DNA of 64,000 nucleotides from Rhizobium sp. RU33A (GTDB lineage Bacteria; Pseudomonadota; Alphaproteobacteria; Rhizobiales; Rhizobiaceae): the NCBI RefSeq assembly GCF_900156055.1, contig NZ_FTMQ01000009.1, positions 1 through 64,000 on the forward strand, in the 5' to 3' direction. This document shows positions 60,635 to 64,000 of this stretch, piece after piece. The position numbers and the translations under genes are program-made. The first letter of the stretch is position 1. The number at the start of each line of letters is the position of its first letter. Below the pieces are notes generated by a model. It was not told the origin of the DNA. It saw only the letters and a program-made list of their open reading frames with translations, and made no database searches.

Positions 60635-61630
60635 TTAGACCGTCTCGCCTGGCACGAGCCGCGTCGGCACGAAGGTGATGGTCTGTACCGGCTCGCCCTT
60701 CAGCTTCGCGACCAGTGCCTCGGCCGCCGCCTTGCCGATGCTGGTCGTCGGTACGACGGTCGTCGTCAGACGCTTCTGCAGGATGGAGGCCGCCTCCATC
60801 CCGCCCCAGCCGGCGATGCCGATGTCTTCGGGTACCCTCAGGCCACGGGACTGACAGAAGGCAAGGCCGCCGATCGCCATCTCGTCATTGTGGAAATAAA
60901 CGACATCGAAGTCGTTCTTTCGGCTGAGCAGGGTCTCCAGGCCATAGTAGCCGGCATAGAAGCCCGGCGCATCGTGCAGCATTTCGGCATCGACAAGCGG
61001 ATGTCCGGCACGGGCAAGTGCGTCGCGAAACCCTTCGAAACGCGCCTGTCCCATCACGTCAGATCGGGCAAGCGCGCCGACATAACCGGCCTTTCGGCGA
61101 CCACGCGCGAGGAGATGCCGGGCCATTTCGGCGCCGCAGTCGGCATGGGAAAAGCCGACCGCCATATCGATAGGGCTCGTCGTCAGATCCCAGATTTCGA
61201 CAACGGGCACGGCCGCACTGCGCAGGAGCTCGATCGTTCCCGCCGTGTGGTGGCGGCCTGAGAGAATGAGGCCTGCCGGACGCCAACTGACCACTTGGCG
61301 GATCCAGGCTTCTTCCTCCGACATCGAGTGATCATTGGCGCCGATGATCAGCTGGTAGCCGAGGCGACCCAGCGCCCGGTCCACGCCATCCAGCACATGG
61401 CCGAACAGGCCCGAGGTCAGGCGCGGTACACACATGCCGACCAAGGTTTCAGCCTGGTCTGAGCCGAAGGCGGCGGCAAGGCGGTTCGGCACGTAGCCCA
61501 GTTGTTCAGCGATCTCGATCACCTTGCGACGTGTCTGGTCGGAGAAACCTGACCCGTCGCGCAACACGCGGCTCACCGTCATCTTCGACACGCCAGCGGC
61601 GCGGGCAATGTCCTCGAGATTGGCTTTCAT
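60635..61630 (-). CDS. LacI-family regulator 3
   Basis: Encodes 331 residues: 'LEDIARAAGVSKMTVSRVLR' helix-turn-helix, 'LGYVPNRLAAAFGSDQAETL' hinge, effector-binding domain, end 'VQTITFVPTRLVPGETV'. It resembles regulator 1 and gluconate-type LacI proteins. It is divergent from the ABC transporter operon, with two operator-like palindromes in the spacer. It ends 16 nt from the convergent SMP-30 gene. Confidence 0.9.
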   Translation of the reverse strand: MKANLEDIARAAGVSKMTVSRVLRDGSGFSDQTRRKVIEIAEQLGYVPNRLAAAFGSDQAETLVGMCVPRLTSGLFGHVLDGVDRALGRLGYQLIIGANDHSMSEEEAWIRQVVSWRPAGLILSGRHHTAGTIELLRSAAVPVVEIWDLTTSPIDMAVGFSHADCGAEMARHLLARGRRKAGYVGALARSDVMGQARFEGFRDALARAGHPLVDAEMLHDAPGFYAGYYGLETLLSRKNDFDVVYFHNDEMAIGGLAFCQSRGLRVPEDIGIAGWGGMEAASILQKRLTTTVVPTTSIGKAAAEALVAKLKGEPVQTITFVPTRLVPGETV

Positions 61631-61674
61631 CTGGACATTTGACCCACGGTGTCACGGTAAACGACGCAGTTCAT

Positions 61675-61686
61675 GTTATCGATAAC
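61675..61686. promoter_or_regulatory. LacI-type operator before the ABC transporter (site 1)
   Basis: GTTATCGATAAC, identical to the core of the site at 57668-57681, 45 nt upstream of regulator 3's start codon. Confidence 0.75.
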
Positions 61687-61727
61687 TTTCGACTTGACTC
61701 AGTAAAACTTGAAGATAGGTTAATTAC

Positions 61728-61739
61728 GTTACCGGTAAC
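61728..61739. promoter_or_regulatory. LacI/GntR-type operator before the ABC transporter (site 2)
   Basis: GTTACCGGTAAC, a perfect 12-nt palindrome that matches the classic GntR gluconate operator core, 43 nt upstream of the ATPase gene. Confidence 0.75.
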
Positions 61740-61781
61740 CCTGACGCAAGATCTGGACCGGCCTGGGAGGAGAGACACAGT

Positions 61782-63275
61782 ATGCAACCGTCCGCAGACG
61801 GCCTGCTTTTCGATCAAATCGTGAAATCCTTTGGTGGCACGCAGGCCCTCAAAGGTGTTTCGCTGAAGGTCGAGCGTGGCGAAATCGTCGCCTTGCTCGG
61901 CGAGAACGGAGCCGGCAAGTCAACGCTCATCAAGGTCCTCGGCGGCATCCATCGCCCCGACGAGGGTGGCGTCTTCATCGATGGCGTGCCTTACGCCCAT
62001 GAGGCCGGCAAGGCCGGCGGCCAGAAGGTCGCCTTCATCCACCAGGATCTCGGTCTGATCGAGTGGATGAGTGTGGCCGAAAACATTGCCTTGTCGCTTG
62101 GCTATGTGAAGAAGGGCCGTCGGATCGACTGGTCCGCGACTGAAGCTGTCGCCGACAAGGCACTGGCATTGGTCGAGGCCGACTTTTCAGCGACCGCGCG
62201 GGTTTCCAGTCTCACCCGTACGCAAAAGTCTCTGGTCGCCATTGCCCGGGCGCTGGCCGCTGATTGCGATTACCTTGTGCTCGACGAGCCGACCGCCAGC
62301 CTGCCAGCCGATGAGGTGGAACGGCTGTTTGCAGCCCTCCGTCCGCTGAAAGCCCGCGGCGTCGGCATGATCTATGTCAGCCACCGGTTGGATGAGATTT
62401 TCCGTATCGCCGATCGGGTCGCCGTGCTGCGCGACGGGCAGATGGTCGGGATGCGTTCGATCGAACATACGACGCCGGAGGAACTAGTCGGTCTTATCGT
62501 TGGCAGAAAAGCGCGCGAGATTGCCCGGCCTGCCATTCTTGAAGGGCCGGCGATCCTCAAAGTTTCAAGTCTCGCAACAGGTGCAGTCGGCCCTGTCAGC
62601 TTCGAGATCCGGCGCGGCGAGCTGCTGGGTCTCGCGGGCCTTCGCGGGGCAGGTCACGAGGATGTCGGTCGCGCCCTTTTCGGCCTCATCCCGCATGCCG
62701 GCAAGGTTGTGCTGAACGGCGTTGCGCCAGACTTGAAAGACGCCGGTGCCGCGATGCGCTCGGGCATCGGCCTCGTGGCGCGAGACCGTATTGCCGAAAG
62801 TGTTGCGCCGGGCCTCTCCATCCGAGAAAACGCGTTTCTAAATCCCTCGGCCACGGGGCGACGTCTGCTCAGTCTGCTGTCGCCTAAGACCGAAGATGAA
62901 CTCGCCCATGAACTGGGCCGCCGTGTCGGCCTCTCGCCCAATGATCCGACGCTCGCCATCGAGGCGCTGTCGGGTGGCAATCAGCAGAAGGTTGTCGTTG
63001 GACGCTGGCTTGATTCTGGTCGCCGGCTGCTGATTGCGGAGGATCCGACCGCCGGCGTCGATGTTGGGGCCAAGGCCGAGATCTACCATCTTCTCTATCA
63101 GGCTCTTGCAAGCGGCATGGGCGTCCTCGTGGTGTCCACTGATTTCGAAGAGACTGCCAATATCTGCCATCGCGCCATCGTCTTCAGCCGCGGCCTGCCC
63201 GTGGCCGAGCTGAGTGGCGTTGAACTGTCAACTGAATCCCTGATCCAGGCCGCATCGGCCGGTGAAGCCGCCTGA
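61782..63275 (+). CDS. Sugar ABC transporter ATPase, RbsA-type
   Basis: Encodes 497 residues with two ATPase halves. The first has Walker A 'VALLGENGAGKSTLIKVLGG', signature 'SSLTRTQKSLVAIARALAAD' (altered from LSGGQ) and Walker B 'YLVLDEPTASLPADEVERLF'. The second has the conventional 'IEALSGGNQQKVVVGRWLDS' and 'RLLIAEDPTAGVDVGAKAEI'. One intact and one degenerate half is the RbsA/MglA pattern. It energises uptake with the permease that follows. The binding protein is not in the window and probably follows beyond the right edge. Confidence 0.92.
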   Translation: MQPSADGLLFDQIVKSFGGTQALKGVSLKVERGEIVALLGENGAGKSTLIKVLGGIHRPDEGGVFIDGVPYAHEAGKAGGQKVAFIHQDLGLIEWMSVAENIALSLGYVKKGRRIDWSATEAVADKALALVEADFSATARVSSLTRTQKSLVAIARALAADCDYLVLDEPTASLPADEVERLFAALRPLKARGVGMIYVSHRLDEIFRIADRVAVLRDGQMVGMRSIEHTTPEELVGLIVGRKAREIARPAILEGPAILKVSSLATGAVGPVSFEIRRGELLGLAGLRGAGHEDVGRALFGLIPHAGKVVLNGVAPDLKDAGAAMRSGIGLVARDRIAESVAPGLSIRENAFLNPSATGRRLLSLLSPKTEDELAHELGRRVGLSPNDPTLAIEALSGGNQQKVVVGRWLDSGRRLLIAEDPTAGVDVGAKAEIYHLLYQALASGMGVLVVSTDFEETANICHRAIVFSRGLPVAELSGVELSTESLIQAASAGEAA

Positions 63276-63283
63276 GGACCGCC

Positions 63284-64000
63284 ATGCCCGGTATCCAATC
63301 CAACGCTGTTGAACCCACCAAGGACGAATTGCGGGGCCTGTCGCCCGGTCGCAAGCTGGTGCGCCTCGCGCCCACCTATGGTCTCGTCATCCTGATGTTC
63401 GGCCTGATCCTGCTGTTCTCGATCCTGCTGCCGAACACATTCCCGACCATGCTCAATGTCAGGGCCATTCTGTCCGACAAGGCGATCATCGCGCTTCTGT
63501 CGCTCGCGGCGATGATCCCCATGGTCGCCGGACGCATCGACCTTACGGTCGGATATGGCATCGTGCTCTGGCATATTCTGGCGATCAGTCTGCAGACCCT
63601 CTACGGCTTCCCCTGGCCGGTGGCCGTTGCCATCGTGCTGGTGCTCGGTGTCGTGATCGGCGCGCTCAATGGTCTCCTTGTCGAGGTCGCGCGGATCGAC
63701 AGCTTCATCGCAACCCTTGGCACGGGCACGATCCTGTACGCCCTCGCGCTCTGGCATACCGGCGGCCGCCAGATGGTCGGCGCGCTTCCAGATGCCTTCT
63801 ATGCGATCAACGGCACTTTCGTTTTCGGCCTGCCGATCACCGCGATCTACGTGCTGGTCATCACCGTCGTGCTCTGGGTTGCGCTGGAATACACGCCGAT
63901 CGGTCGGTACCTCTATGCGATCGGCGCCAACCAGCGGGCGGCCGAACTCAACGGTATCCCGACGCGCAAGTTCGTTATCGGCGCCTTCGTCACATCCGGC
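63284..64000 (+). CDS. Sugar ABC transporter permease, RbsC-type (partial)
   Basis: The first 239 residues are present: an N-terminal helix ('YGLVILMFGLILLFSILLPN'), 'ALLSLAAMIPMVAGRIDLTV' (the BPD_transp_2 motif), 'LNGLLVEVARIDSFIATLGT' and 'YTPIGRYLYAIGANQRAAEL' (the EAA-like loop). It starts 8 nt after the ATPase stop. The gene runs off the right edge with the reading frame open. Confidence 0.92.
   Translation, partial: MPGIQSNAVEPTKDELRGLSPGRKLVRLAPTYGLVILMFGLILLFSILLPNTFPTMLNVRAILSDKAIIALLSLAAMIPMVAGRIDLTVGYGIVLWHILAISLQTLYGFPWPVAVAIVLVLGVVIGALNGLLVEVARIDSFIATLGTGTILYALALWHTGGRQMVGALPDAFYAINGTFVFGLPITAIYVLVITVVLWVALEYTPIGRYLYAIGANQRAAELNGIPTRKFVIGAFVTSG

Overview
The window looks like a chromosomal or large-replicon segment of an alphaproteobacterium of the Rhizobiales, probably Rhizobiaceae. 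The evidence is an alphaproteobacterial initiator tRNA, FNR/FixK-type boxes, a cellulose operon of the bcsA-bcsB-bcsK-bcsN kind, many LacI/TRAP/ABC sugar-acid genes, and GC-rich coding sequence with short or overlapping gene junctions. Species cannot be fixed from the sequence alone.

Layout. (1) 1-1.6 kb: an initiator tRNA-Met whose complementary strand encodes the tail of a truncated large serine recombinase, so an integration scar. (2) 1.8-10 kb: envelope and lipid genes (methyltransferase, acyltransferase, AI-2E transporter, a 28-residue membrane peptide coupled to an MscS channel, a secreted protein, a phospholipase D-type enzyme, a CNNM/CBS membrane protein). (3) 10.4-24.3 kb: an Rrf2/NsrR-type regulator, cydDC, cydABX, a TDT-family transporter, a Tat-exported sulfide:quinone oxidoreductase, a DUF5368-like membrane protein, a CIA30 protein, a methyltransferase, a TauE/SafE exporter, a Blh-type persulfide dioxygenase and a peroxiredoxin with a divergent LysR regulator. 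FNR-like boxes precede cydDC, cydAB and sqr, so the block reads as sulfide oxidation coupled to sulfide-resistant bd-type respiration. (4) 25.3-33.5 kb: two sets of periplasmic disulfide proteins, each with an L,D-transpeptidase, around a two-component system. The same CTTAAG-N5-CTTAAG box lies before both operons. (5) 33.6-39.6 kb: a second two-component system, a four-EF-hand secreted protein and a DevBCA-like exporter.

(6) 39.7-42 kb: a second copy of the tRNA 3' end followed by a second decayed serine recombinase tail, interrupted by a broken IS3-family element, then a Tn3 transposase relic. The 13-base repeats at 83-95 and 39793-39805 could bound a roughly 39.7-kb integrated segment. (7) 42.1-49.5 kb: cellulose synthase operon bcsA-bcsB-bcsK-bcsN without a bcsZ endoglucanase, preceded by two different perfect 17-base palindromes. 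(8) 50.1-64 kb: a sugar-acid catabolic region with three LacI regulators, a TRAP transporter, gluconate kinase, two SDR/HIBADH-type dehydrogenases, a D-2-hydroxyacid dehydrogenase, an idonate 5-dehydrogenase-like enzyme, an SMP-30 lactonase and a ribose-type ABC transporter whose permease runs off the end. GTTATCGATAAC-like operators recur at its promoters.

All functional names come from reading the translated sequences and recalling family motifs; no database search was run.
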